The notes under the pieces: generated by a model
Told to the model about the DNA's origin: nothing
The model's input: the letters and a program-made list of their open reading frames with translations, nothing else
Databases searched by the model: none
Made by a program: the position numbers and the translations under genes
Part shown: in pieces, positions 1 through 6,922 of the stretch
Numbering within the stretch: position 1 is the stretch's first letter
How the letters are laid out: each line of letters opens with the position of its first letter
From: Polynucleobacter sp.
Lineage (GTDB): Bacteria; Pseudomonadota; Gammaproteobacteria; Burkholderiales; Burkholderiaceae_D
Length of the DNA stretch: 64,000 nucleotides
Reading direction: 5' to 3'
Assembly (NCBI GenBank): GCA_021737945.1
Contig: JAIPCX010000016.1
Span: 1-64,000, forward strand

Positions 1-156
1 GACAATGTCTTAGATACTGGTAGAGATGGCGTACTAGTGGTTGCTCAACAAGACAGTACTACGGGCTCACCTATCGATCACTGGATGATTTTGATGTCAG
101 ACTCCTCGATAGCTGCCGCCGATTTCACAACTACAAGAACGCCTGAGTTGGTGTAG
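1..156 (+). CDS. C-terminal end of an unidentified protein (partial)
   Basis: An open frame runs from the first base of the window to a TAG at 154-156, giving 51 residues that end in TTRTPELV. It is cut by the window edge, so no start can be given. The visible part is Asp/Thr/Ser rich, but no motif identifies a family. It lies outside the left repeat of the island and is therefore probably chromosomal. Confidence 0.45.
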   Translation, partial: DNVLDTGRDGVLVVAQQDSTTGSPIDHWMILMSDSSIAAADFTTTRTPELV

Positions 157-220
157 TTTGCAAGATGATTAGTTATTCTTCAGATTAATTGTAATTGCTA
201 ACGAGCACCTACCCATCCAT

Positions 221-319
221 CTCCCCATTTCACCTCAGCTATAATTAGCTAGACGCTTCTTCAGCAAGAAAGGTCAAGCGTCTCGCCGTAGTTCAATGGA
301 TAGAACGAGTGCCTCCTAA
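221..319 (+). repeat. Left attachment repeat of the tRNA-Arg island (attL)
   Basis: This stretch matches 5898-5996 over 99 bp with 5 mismatches. Four fall at 247-251 and one at 270 (approximate), all upstream of the tRNA part. The copies diverge after CTCCTAA in the anticodon loop. The repeat includes a TATAAT box (240-245) and the 5' half of tRNA-Arg. A direct repeat ending inside a tRNA gene next to a tyrosine integrase is the signature of site-specific integration. Confidence 0.9.
282..319 (+). pseudogene. Truncated tRNA-Arg(CCT), 5' half only
   Basis: These bases are identical to bases 1-38 of the intact tRNA at 5959: acceptor 5' strand CTCGCCG, D-arm GTTC/GAAC, 5' anticodon strand and loop CTCCTAA. 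After 319 the sequence departs (AAAGACTTTTTT), so there is no 3' anticodon strand, T-arm or acceptor partner. This is the disrupted half left by island integration. It still has an upstream TATAAT (240-245) and might be transcribed as a fragment. Confidence 0.88.
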
Positions 320-589
320 AAGACTTTTTTGTGACAGACTTTTTATTGGTCTATCAGCAATGAGTAACGCACTTTAATTTCTGTGTTCAACTACAAAGTG
401 GTGCTGGAATGGTCGCACCCACTTCACCACCACATCACAACATCTCCAAAGTCAGCAGTGAATGAATTGAGTTTACCTACTCATCATTAATCTTGTTCCT
501 TCGTTCCAAGTACTTTTAATTGAACTGATTGCCTGTTGTCTTTGATCTTAATTGGTTGGATGGTTCCTATGCCTTGAAGGGAATCAGCA

Positions 590-796
590 ATGAATCATCT
601 GACAGAGAATGAATTAAGGGAATTGATCGAATTAGTCGTTCACTCCCACGGCTCATATCTTTCAGAGGAAGCATTTAACGATGCTGTGCTGATGCTATTT
701 GAGAACATTGCGGGTATGGAGTCTTGTTTACTCCATGACCATTATCTTGGCCTACTTTGGGATTTATATTATGACCGACACAAACTCAATCAATAG
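590..796 (+). CDS. Small hypothetical acidic protein of the island
   Basis: This 68-residue ORF starts at an ATG preceded by AAGGGA about 7 bases upstream, a plausible ribosome binding site. The protein is acidic and predicted mostly helical (ENELRELIELVVH, then EEAFNDAVLMLFEN). I do not recognise a family. It overlaps the next ORF by 26 bases in another frame, which suggests coupled translation. As the first gene behind the left att site, upstream of the integrase, it could be part of the recombination or regulatory set, but that rests on position only. Confidence 0.5.
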   Translation: MNHLTENELRELIELVVHSHGSYLSEEAFNDAVLMLFENIAGMESCLLHDHYLGLLWDLYYDRHKLNQ

Positions 797-1073
797 TTCA
801 TCTCGCACCTCATCAGCAACAGCACCTTCAGCACCTCTTGATTCTGAACGATTAAAACAAGCCTTATCGATTGGTCTAAAGACGCTAAAGGATTCAGGAA
901 GTAAGGCAGCTGCCGCTCGAGCGATTTACGACTTAATTCACATGGAATCTCGGGACGTTATTCTTCAGGCTTTTATTGACGGAGCCACCGTGACCGTTAA
1001 AGGGGCTCCCACCTATTACCACACCATTTCCCGCAAATTCAGACGGAAGAACGCCACAGTTTCTGCGGAATAA
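771..1073 (+). CDS. Small basic hypothetical protein upstream of the integrase
   Basis: The frame is open from 699, but I prefer the ATG at 771 (product MTDTNSINSS...). Upstream codons give a hydrophobic run unlike the rest, and a weak GGGA precedes 771. The result is 100 residues: a Ser/Thr/Ala-rich N-terminus, a helical region (SERLKQALSIGLKTLKD, KAAAARAIYDLI) and a basic tail (ISRKFRRKN). Size, charge and position directly before the integrase fit a recombination directionality factor or a small DNA-binding regulator, but no family is recognised. If the start is really at 699, an N-terminal membrane segment would be present. Confidence 0.5.
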   Translation: MTDTNSINSSSRTSSATAPSAPLDSERLKQALSIGLKTLKDSGSKAAAARAIYDLIHMESRDVILQAFIDGATVTVKGAPTYYHTISRKFRRKNATVSAE

Positions 1074-1108
1074 TTACCGTTGTCTTTTATCTCTTCCCAT
1101 TGGATGGT

Positions 1109-1131
1109 GGGCATTCCTAACCCAAATGCCC
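1109..1131 (+). promoter_or_regulatory. Hairpin just upstream of the integrase start
   Basis: GGGCATT (1109-1115) and AATGCCC (1125-1131) form a perfect 7-bp inverted repeat with a 9-base loop, ending 10 bases before the integrase ATG. No Shine-Dalgarno sequence is visible there. The structure could be an operator or could limit ribosome access. It lacks a T-run, so it is not a terminator. Confidence 0.4.
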
Positions 1132-1141
1132 AACCCTCCCC

Positions 1142-2224
1142 ATGCCTGTCTCCAAACGGTCTAATTCGTCCTATTGGTACATTCAATTCCAATATAACGG
1201 TAAGACGTACATCAAGTCATCAAAGACAACCGATAAATCCATCGCCAAGCAGATGGAAGCCCTTTGGCGTAGCCAATTAATTCAATCTCATCAGCTGGGA
1301 GTTAAGCCATCAATTAGCATCACAGAGGCATTCCAGCGTTATTCCACTTCTAAGTCTGATCTATCAAGTCATAAGGCACTTTCACGGTGGTGTAGACGAG
1401 CAACTACGTATTTTAATAATCACTCTTTAACCAACGTTCATCAAATCACATCCCGAGATATTGAGTCGTGGCGAATCTCCCTTCAACAGTCAGGCTTGGG
1501 TAATCAGTCGATTAAACACGCCATGAATCAAGTGGGTGCGATGGTCAAATACATGAAGAAGTTAGGATACAACGTCTCTGAGATTGAACTACCAACGATT
1601 CGCACCTCCAAGGGAAGGCTTAGGTATTTGTCGGTTGATGAAGAACGGCGACTCTTAGCTGAAATAGACCCTTACCGAGAAGTTAAAGGTCTTCCACCGT
1701 TTAATGAACGACACACCGAACTTCAACGTCAGATGGTCGACTTTTATGACCTTGTTATTCTTTTACTCGATACTGGGGCACGGCAAGGAGAGATATGCCG
1801 TCTGTCATGGGAGCAGATTGATCTGTCCAAACGAACGATTCAATTATGGCGACCGAAAGTGTCCAATGAATCGGTGTTGTATATGACTAATAGGGTTTAT
1901 CAGATTTTACTTCGCCGATCAAACAACCCTGATGGGTCGCATGTGTTTAGAAGCAAATCCGGAATTAACAGGAACCACACCACCAACCCTTTTAGAAAGG
2001 CATTTAAACGGGCTGAGATTGATGGAGCAACAGCACATACCCTAAGGCACACTCATGCCACTCGACTAATCCAACACGGTTTAAGCCTATATGAAGTGAA
2101 GGAGATATTAGGTCATTCGGATATTAAAACCACCATGCGATATGCCCATATTGAACAACAATCCGTCTCAAGGAAGGCAACGATGGTCATTGATCGGTTT
2201 AATGGGGATGGGGACAGTGATTGA
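1142..2224 (+). CDS. int: Tyrosine recombinase (phage-type integrase)
   Basis: This 360-residue protein catalyses site-specific recombination and is almost certainly the enzyme that put the island into tRNA-Arg. The N-terminal third holds an arm-type DNA-binding part (YIQFQYNGKTYIKSS) and a SAM-like core-binding domain (about 70-160). The catalytic domain shows the expected residues: Arg in DTGARQGEICRL, HTLRHTHATRL (H-x-x-R), LGHSDIKTTMRYAHIE with the second His and the nucleophilic Tyr. Length and motifs fit an intact enzyme. The ATG at 1142 has no clear ribosome binding site and sits behind a hairpin. The gene lies near attL and reads inward. Confidence 0.95.
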   Translation: MPVSKRSNSSYWYIQFQYNGKTYIKSSKTTDKSIAKQMEALWRSQLIQSHQLGVKPSISITEAFQRYSTSKSDLSSHKALSRWCRRATTYFNNHSLTNVHQITSRDIESWRISLQQSGLGNQSIKHAMNQVGAMVKYMKKLGYNVSEIELPTIRTSKGRLRYLSVDEERRLLAEIDPYREVKGLPPFNERHTELQRQMVDFYDLVILLLDTGARQGEICRLSWEQIDLSKRTIQLWRPKVSNESVLYMTNRVYQILLRRSNNPDGSHVFRSKSGINRNHTTNPFRKAFKRAEIDGATAHTLRHTHATRLIQHGLSLYEVKEILGHSDIKTTMRYAHIEQQSVSRKATMVIDRFNGDGDSD

Positions 2225-2226
2225 TT

Positions 2227-2254
2227 GGGGCAATGAGGCAATGGGGCAATGAGG
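2227..2254 (+). repeat. Two direct repeats GGGGCAATGAGG
   Basis: GGGGCAATGAGG occurs at 2227-2238 and again at 2243-2254, a 16-bp period, immediately after the integrase stop codon. Its function is unknown. It may be a simple tandem duplication or a protein-binding pair. Confidence 0.6.
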
Positions 2255-2322
2255 TTATTAATTACCATTATTACCATTTAATTAATTATTATCTAATATC
2301 GGTTATTAATTGGTTATTAATT
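2255..2322 (+). repeat. TTATTAATT iterons in AT-rich DNA
   Basis: TTATTAATT occurs at 2255-2263, 2303-2311 and 2314-2322, with related TTATTGATTAATTA near 2479-2492. All sit in a very AT-rich tract directly upstream of the structured repeats. Iterons plus easily melted DNA are typical of replication origins of small elements, but no replication initiator gene is visible. Confidence 0.45.
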
Positions 2323-2333
2323 AATTAACCCCA

Positions 2334-2398
2334 CCCCCGAGAAGATAGTAGATGGTTATTGTTTGTTAAAGAAAAGAATCGGGCTACTATCTGCTCGG
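2334..2398 (+). repeat. Structured repeat, copy 1
   Basis: GATAGTAG (2344-2351) pairs perfectly with CTACTATC (2384-2391). CCCGA (2336-2340) can pair with TCGGG (2379-2383), which would interleave with the first stem as an H-type pseudoknot. Alternatively CCGAG (2337-2341) pairs with CTCGG (2394-2398) to extend one long hairpin. The 27 bases between 2352 and 2378 are A/T rich. Copy 2 has the same layout and the same internal length. Confidence 0.7.
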
Positions 2399-2502
2399 AC
2401 GTAATTTAGTTATATAAAAGTAACTTTAATCATATTTAAAGATAGTTATCAGTTTAACTATTTTTATATTGATATTAGTTATTGATTAATTACCCCAACC
2501 CA

Positions 2503-2569
2503 CCCCCGAGAAGATAGGAGGTGGTTATTGTTTATTAAAAAGAATAATCGGGGTCCTATCTGCTGACGG
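2503..2569 (+). repeat. Structured repeat, copy 2
   Basis: GATAGGA (2513-2519) pairs with TCCTATC (2554-2560), and CCCCGA (2504-2509) can pair with TCGGGG (2548-2553), again interleaved. Compared with copy 1, the sixth base pair of the main stem has changed from T-A to G-C on both strands, a compensatory change. The internal segment (2521-2547) has the same 27-base length and similar sequence. The outer extension seen in copy 1 is weaker here. Confidence 0.7.
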
Positions 2570-2638
2570 TAAATGGAGTTAGTAAATCAATCCCATTTCG
2601 CCCAATCTTGGCAAATAGCCCTGTTTAGCCAAGAAAAA

Positions 2639-2680
2639 CAGTAAAAGTTCTATATGGGTAGAGAGTGATGACTTTTACTG
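2639..2680. repeat. 10-bp perfect inverted repeat
   Basis: CAGTAAAAGT (2639-2648) is the exact reverse complement of ACTTTTACTG (2671-2680), with a 22-base spacer. No T-run follows. It could be an operator or a transfer/recombination arm site of the island. Confidence 0.55.
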
Positions 2681-2903
2681 GAAAACAAGGACGATCTAAA
2701 CCTAAGCCAACCAGATTAAAGGTAGTTATCACCCAAACCTAATGACCCTGCAAATCACATATCCATCAGCCATTGTGCGAAGCACGTTCGTATCGAAGAT
2801 GCGAACAAAGGATGGGCCCACCATCTTCCTCAATAGCCCTTACTCAAACATCCCAAAGACATTCTTATCGAATTTATAAATACTTCACCAACAAGGAGTG
2901 TTT

Positions 2904-3068
2904 ATGAATCTTATCCCCAAAGACAAAGCCCAACTATTAGCCCTGCTTCAGAAACAGCCAACGATTAATGTCATTGATGTAATAGAAGGCAAACCTGCCT
3001 CTTTAGCCGAGAAAATCAGGTCATTGAAAGACCCAAATCTGACGGTAATCATTGTTAAATCCAAATAA
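2904..3068 (+). CDS. 54-aa hypothetical protein with strong ribosome binding site
   Basis: The ATG at 2904 is preceded by AAGGAG (2893-2898) with 5-base spacing, the best ribosome binding site in the island. The frame runs 54 codons to TAA at 3066-3068. The product starts MNLIPKDKAQLLALLQK and ends LTVIIVKSK. It has helix-like and strand-like segments, is mildly basic, and has no signal peptide or membrane segment. I do not recognise a family. Its end is about 365 bases from the 3' end of the convergent large gene. It could be a small regulator or a partner of that gene, but nothing direct shows this. Confidence 0.6.
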   Translation: MNLIPKDKAQLLALLQKQPTINVIDVIEGKPASLAEKIRSLKDPNLTVIIVKSK

Positions 3069-3432
3069 TTATCTAATACATATGTATTAATTTAAACTTT
3101 ATCTAGGGATTACATCAGTTTTAACTTAAAGTCGGTGGAGATGATTTGTTCTGGATTGCTCAATATTCCAAACGAAAACATAAGACAAGAGCTAACTATG
3201 CTTCAGCGATAGGATTGAATAACCGCATTAACCCTGGCTGAATCAAAGGGTCGTGGTTGACGGTGGTAGAGAAGTGATGAGGTTTTGTTTGTTGTGGTGT
3301 GAATAAGTCTGTTATCTGATTCCGATGAAGGTAAAGAACTATGTTAGCTGCACCTCAGCCATCCAACCCATTAATCAAAGTTGCACTTCGTCCTTGAATT
3401 CACCATTTAATAAATATCAGAGAAGTGGATTG
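3069..3432. other. Non-coding stretch between the 54-aa ORF and the large island gene
   Basis: No supported gene. The frame around 3142-3240 encodes a basic peptide (WIAQYSKRKHKTRANYAS and so on) ending in TGA at 3238-3240, with no start or ribosome binding site. It may be a relic. No intrinsic terminator with a T-run is evident. Confidence 0.5.
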
Positions 3433-5910
3433 TTAGAATAATTTTATGAAATCGTTCATATCTGCAGTAAAAAAATCCATAACTGTTCGTGTGTGAATCC
3501 ACCTTAAACGACTATTTACATGTGAAATATGGTTCCTTATATTTCTTATAGTATTAAGCGACATAAGAAGTTGGTCAGCATCGGCAATCTGCTGCAATCG
3601 CTTCAAACGATCTTTGTCGTCCAAGTACTTTTTTAATAAATCGAAACTTTGAGGTGATTTGGCCTTCATTTTTTGCAATTCATTAAAGAAGGTCGTGATT
3701 GTGCCGAAACGAATTTTTTCCTTAACATCAAATTGTTCTCGGAATACTGACCATTTTTCATCGTTAATTGAATTAAGTTCTGTCAAAAAATGAATAAAAA
3801 AATCTTTAAAATAAGACACACTTACTTGTTCAATTTCAATGACAATAACTCTTATGTCATCTCGAATGATTTTATATTTTCTCTCCCAAACACCATCTAG
3901 TGGTCCGTATTTTATGTGTGATATTTCTCGAAAAATTTTTTGGAAGGAATCATTTGCTTCCAAACTTGCCCAAGGTATATTTTCAGTTGTTTCGTTTACT
4001 TGATCAATATCTCTAGCCGAGTGACCACCATCTCTAATTAAATCTAATTTAACTACATTTTCAAACTTAAATTCATTGAGGAAAGATTTTAATACTCCAC
4101 AAAAAAGAGACCCAAAAATTTCTTTTTTTGTTGAGCAATACATAAAAATCTGAAAATAAGATTCATTAGTGTGTGTTTTTAGCGAATAACGCAACAAAAA
4201 ATGCGAAAGTTTTTGGTGGATTCTGTGATCGACTGCTTTTGTTTCACCTATTTCTGCACCACTAATGAAATTTAGAAAGCTATAGCTTAAAAATGTAATA
4301 GCAGGTTTAAGAAATCCTTCGGCAGCCAACACCTCAGCGCCCTCAAATGCAAGAGAAATCGGATCATCGTCAATATCATAGAATGTGCAGCATGCCGCAA
4401 TTAAACTTCGTGAAGTTTTAAAATATACGGGTCTATATACGACGGCATCAAAATCACTAACATTATCTGCAGACCATAAAGCAGCTTTACGCGGAATAAC
4501 TTTCGACTCTTTTAATAATGTTACAAAAATATTGCTAAGATAATCCTCTAAAGAATAATCTTCAATAATTGAACTTATTATTGGCTCTGACAGCAACAAG
4601 CTTACTGAATTTATGTTGAGTAGATTCGATTTATTATTCAAGACTTGCGCTGCTAAAGAAATTGATTCATTTTCATCCACATTCCACATTTTTAGAAACT
4701 TAGCAAGCTCAACTTCGGTAACAAAGTTAGGACTAATCAAAAAAATAAGTGAACTCACAATACTAGAGAAATCTTGACTTGATCCATTAGGGAAATCAGA
4801 GAAGTCTGTTTCATAACCATCTCTAATATATGACCTGAGAAGAAGATAATATTTTTTTGGATTTAAAAAATAGCCAAATAATCCTGATTGAATTCCAAGT
4901 ATGTTTGGAAGTAACCATAATGAATCGTAAGAAAGATTTTCCTCTGGCTTAATATTTTCAAGTTTTGTCATCCCATAAATATTGAACAACGAAGTAAATT
5001 CATTTTCCCCAAGATGTTTTTGGGAAAATCTAATTATTTCATCTGCATAACCATTAAAGTTTTTACTACATGCCACAGGCGATAAAAATAATAGCGTGGA
5101 TAATCCTATGCATATTTCTTCAAATTTTTTAAAATCTTTATTTAATGTCAATTTATCTGGAGACGCCAAACTTGGCTCTTGATTATTTTTATTTTGTAGA
5201 ATTTTTGTATATGAGAATGATAAAAGTTCAAAAAATAAATTCCAGTCAATATTGCTAGTCTGGCTTTGAATAGTGAGTTTTTTTCGTGGCGTGAAATTGT
5301 ACAAATCCCACATTACTGCTGTTAGTTGTTCTCTGTCTGTTTTGAGTTGCTCGATAAAATTATTATTTTTATGAAATTCCTCGAGTTGAGTAAACATACT
5401 TGGCACGAGTGAATTTTTTGGTTGAGAATACTCTTGAACTACATCTCGAATTTCTATGTCGATATTTTCTGCTTGTTTCACTATCTTAAGCTCAGTTTTT
5501 TTTTCTGCGAAGTCTTTATTTTTATATGAATCAATAACATTTATCCAATCGACGCTTATGTCAATTTTTTCCAATATATTCCACAGTGCTTCATCAAATT
5601 CAGAAATACTTGAATGGTCTAGCTCGAACTCTTGATCTAATATTTGAAATAAATCTTTTTTATCAAGCTCACTTATTTCTATTTGAGTGGATGACATCGC
5701 ACTTATTAATTTCAAAACATTTTTTGAGTTAGGCTGCTCCTTGAGTTGTACATACGGGTCAACGATCCTCATAATTATTCCTTTTTTTACTAAAGTATGA
5801 ATAAATTTTCTAAAGTTCAACTCTACTTTATTGTTTGGTTCTGAGGCTATTTTTTGTATATTAAATGGCTTTTGACGTAGTACTACCTCCCCACCAACTC
5901 CCCATTTCAC
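3433..5910 (-). CDS. Large unknown protein with C-terminal HEPN-like R-x4-H motif
   Basis: The longest open reading (825 codons) begins at a GTG inside the right att repeat. An ATG at codon 46 or 47 (product MRIVDPYVQLKEQ) is the alternative start, and the true one is unclear. No known family is recognised over the first 700 residues, which are helical, acidic and soluble-looking, with no Walker motif and no convincing membrane segment. The C-terminal 130 residues form a helical stretch ending in a segment with R-N-I-R-N-H (R789, H794), which fits the R-x4-6-H active-site pattern of HEPN ribonucleases. HEPN proteins are frequent in toxin-antitoxin and abortive-infection systems. As the only large cargo gene of the island, an RNase-type phage-defence role is my best guess. 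Composition is markedly AT-rich, pointing to transfer. Confidence 0.75.
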   Translation of the reverse strand: MKWGVGGEVVLRQKPFNIQKIASEPNNKVELNFRKFIHTLVKKGIIMRIVDPYVQLKEQPNSKNVLKLISAMSSTQIEISELDKKDLFQILDQEFELDHSSISEFDEALWNILEKIDISVDWINVIDSYKNKDFAEKKTELKIVKQAENIDIEIRDVVQEYSQPKNSLVPSMFTQLEEFHKNNNFIEQLKTDREQLTAVMWDLYNFTPRKKLTIQSQTSNIDWNLFFELLSFSYTKILQNKNNQEPSLASPDKLTLNKDFKKFEEICIGLSTLLFLSPVACSKNFNGYADEIIRFSQKHLGENEFTSLFNIYGMTKLENIKPEENLSYDSLWLLPNILGIQSGLFGYFLNPKKYYLLLRSYIRDGYETDFSDFPNGSSQDFSSIVSSLIFLISPNFVTEVELAKFLKMWNVDENESISLAAQVLNNKSNLLNINSVSLLLSEPIISSIIEDYSLEDYLSNIFVTLLKESKVIPRKAALWSADNVSDFDAVVYRPVYFKTSRSLIAACCTFYDIDDDPISLAFEGAEVLAAEGFLKPAITFLSYSFLNFISGAEIGETKAVDHRIHQKLSHFLLRYSLKTHTNESYFQIFMYCSTKKEIFGSLFCGVLKSFLNEFKFENVVKLDLIRDGGHSARDIDQVNETTENIPWASLEANDSFQKIFREISHIKYGPLDGVWERKYKIIRDDIRVIVIEIEQVSVSYFKDFFIHFLTELNSINDEKWSVFREQFDVKEKIRFGTITTFFNELQKMKAKSPQSFDLLKKYLDDKDRLKRLQQIADADQLLMSLNTIRNIRNHISHVNSRLRWIHTRTVMDFFTADMNDFIKLF

Positions 5911-5996
5911 CTCAGCTATAATTGGTGTGACGCTTCTTCAGCAAGGAAGGTCAAGCGTCTCGCCGTAGTTCAATGGATAGAACGAGTGCCTCCTAA
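5898..5996 (+). repeat. Right attachment repeat of the island (attR)
   Basis: This is the partner of 221-319. It carries TATAAT (5917-5922) about 36 bases ahead of the tRNA and continues into the 5' half of the intact tRNA-Arg, ending in the anticodon loop. The copy next to the intact tRNA thus supplies the promoter region and the first 38 bases. The first bases of the repeat also hold the GTG from which the large minus-strand frame can start. Confidence 0.9.
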
Positions 5997-6033
5997 GCGC
6001 TAGATACAGGTTCGATTCCTGTCGGCGGGACCA
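5959..6033 (+). tRNA. tRNA-Arg (anticodon CCT)
   Basis: A full cloverleaf of 75 bases: acceptor CTCGCCG/CGGCGGG with one T-G wobble, D-arm GTTC/GAAC, anticodon arm AGTGC/GCGCT around loop CTCCTAA (anticodon 5992-5994), T-arm ACAGG/CCTGT around TTCGATT, discriminator A, and an encoded CCA. It decodes AGG. It is the integration target of the island, and the repeat boundary lies in the anticodon loop, so its 5' half and upstream promoter may derive from the element. Confidence 0.95.
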
Positions 6034-6047
6034 AGATCAAAGAAAGC

Positions 6048-6431
6048 TTACTGGCAGAGCTTCGCTAACAGCAATTCATCTGAACTGCCTTTGCGCACTG
6101 AAATTAAACGTAGCGCTGTTTCCATAGATCCCACTACGTCGCCCTCGCCATTTTTGCGGCTGTATTTCAGTACTTTTTCTGAGCCTGATTTACGGGCTTC
6201 GCAATCAACAGTCGTCAGCGCCTTCTCTGACAGTAATTGTTTACCTTCGAGGTTAGTGACTGGACTAGGGTAATTCGTCAGCGTCCAGAGTTGTATCGTT
6301 TGGCCGGTGCGGTTAACAAATTTAGCATCGAACAATTCATCGGTCTCTGGAGTTCGTTGGTACAGCACCCATTCTGCCGATACCGGCATAGCGCTAACCA
6401 ACATCAAGACCAAAACAAAAAACTTTTTCAT
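6048..6431 (-). CDS. Adhesin-E-like secreted protein
   Basis: 127 residues with a clear signal peptide (MKKFFVLVLMLVSAMPVSA, cleavage before EW). The mature part resembles the surface-adhesin protein E family: an Arg-x-Gly-x-x-x-x-x-Trp strand (RTGQTIQLWTLTNY), a central VDCEAR with Cys, and a C-terminal LAKLCQ with the second Cys, which likely form a disulfide. Many members are small periplasmic or surface proteins of unknown role. The start overlaps the cupin stop by one base (TAATG), so the two are co-translated. Confidence 0.7.
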   Translation of the reverse strand: MKKFFVLVLMLVSAMPVSAEWVLYQRTPETDELFDAKFVNRTGQTIQLWTLTNYPSPVTNLEGKQLLSEKALTTVDCEARKSGSEKVLKYSRKNGEGDVVGSMETALRLISVRKGSSDELLLAKLCQ

Positions 6432-6922
6432 TAGTTGAGCTTTCGTGGTTTGCCGAAATCGCCTTCTTTAGGATAGAGAAACGTCGTCTTGCTCGGCCCC
6501 ATACCTACAATTTGTACAGTCGCACCTTCTTCTCCAGCAGACCCATCGTAATGCACGCCGCCAGCAGGGTGAAACATATAGCTACCCGCCTTCAATGGCA
6601 CGGTGGCTTCGGGATCCCAACTATCGTCTTTACCCGCATTCCATGTTCCCTGAATGACGGTGATGTGACGATCTTCTCCATGAAAATGCGGAGAACTCAT
6701 GACTCCCGGCGGAAAATACGCCCTAATAACATATTGACCTGGCTTTGAGGGGTCACCATAAACAACGGCTAGTTTGACTCCGCGGCCTGCATCTCTCCAC
6801 GCAATATTTTCCGGCAGAGTGATCTGGAAATCCTTTTCGCTAGGGGCAGAAAAGCTTGGGGACATGGCCAATACCAAAGTAAGGCCAAGCGCTGGCAAAA
6901 GAAAACGCGATTTCATCGACAT
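6431..6922 (-). CDS. Exported cupin-domain protein
   Basis: 163 residues. A signal peptide ends near SFSAPS. A single cupin barrel follows, with the metal-binding pattern visible as PHFHGEDRHITVIQGTW (motif 1 with His/His/Glu-like ligands) and FHPAGGVHYDG (motif 2). The ATG at 6922 has GAGG 7 bases upstream; a second ATG two codons later is less well placed. The substrate cannot be told; periplasmic cupins of this size are often annotated only as cupin. It is the first gene of a two-gene unit with the adhesin-E-like gene. Confidence 0.75.
   Translation of the reverse strand: MSMKSRFLLPALGLTLVLAMSPSFSAPSEKDFQITLPENIAWRDAGRGVKLAVVYGDPSKPGQYVIRAYFPPGVMSSPHFHGEDRHITVIQGTWNAGKDDSWDPEATVPLKAGSYMFHPAGGVHYDGSAGEEGATVQIVGMGPSKTTFLYPKEGDFGKPRKLN

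Larger units (their letters stand above)
2225..2903. other. Non-coding, AT-rich structured region between integrase and 54-aa ORF
   Basis: There is no convincing gene in about 680 bases. The region contains, in order: a 16-bp-period G-rich direct repeat, TTATTAATT iterons, two copies of a structured repeat 169 bp apart, a 6-bp stem CTTGGC/GCCAAG (2607-2612, 2628-2633), a 10-bp inverted repeat (2639-2680), and a GATGG/CCATC hairpin near 2810-2825. The density of repeats and AT-richness resemble an origin, transfer or regulatory region rather than decayed coding DNA. Confidence 0.6.
320..5996. mobile_element. AT-rich integrative island in tRNA-Arg
   Basis: The island lies between the two 99-bp repeats and is about 5.7 kb. 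It contains a tyrosine integrase next to the left end, small ORFs, an AT-rich non-coding region with repeated structures, and one large gene reading towards the integrase. Base composition is clearly more AT-rich than the flanking chromosome, most of all in the large gene. There are no capsid, packaging, relaxase or transposase genes, so it is not a complete phage or conjugative element. It could be a satellite or a minimal defence island that moves with only its integrase or with help from another element. Confidence 0.82.

Noticed and set aside
1080-1280. 66-codon frame overlapping the integrase start
   Set aside because: Out of frame with the well-supported integrase and without a ribosome binding site.
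3142-3240. Short basic frame (WIAQYSKRKHKTRANYAS...) and a 23-codon frame from an ATG near 3141
   Set aside because: No suitable start or spaced ribosome binding site; both end quickly. At most a relic.
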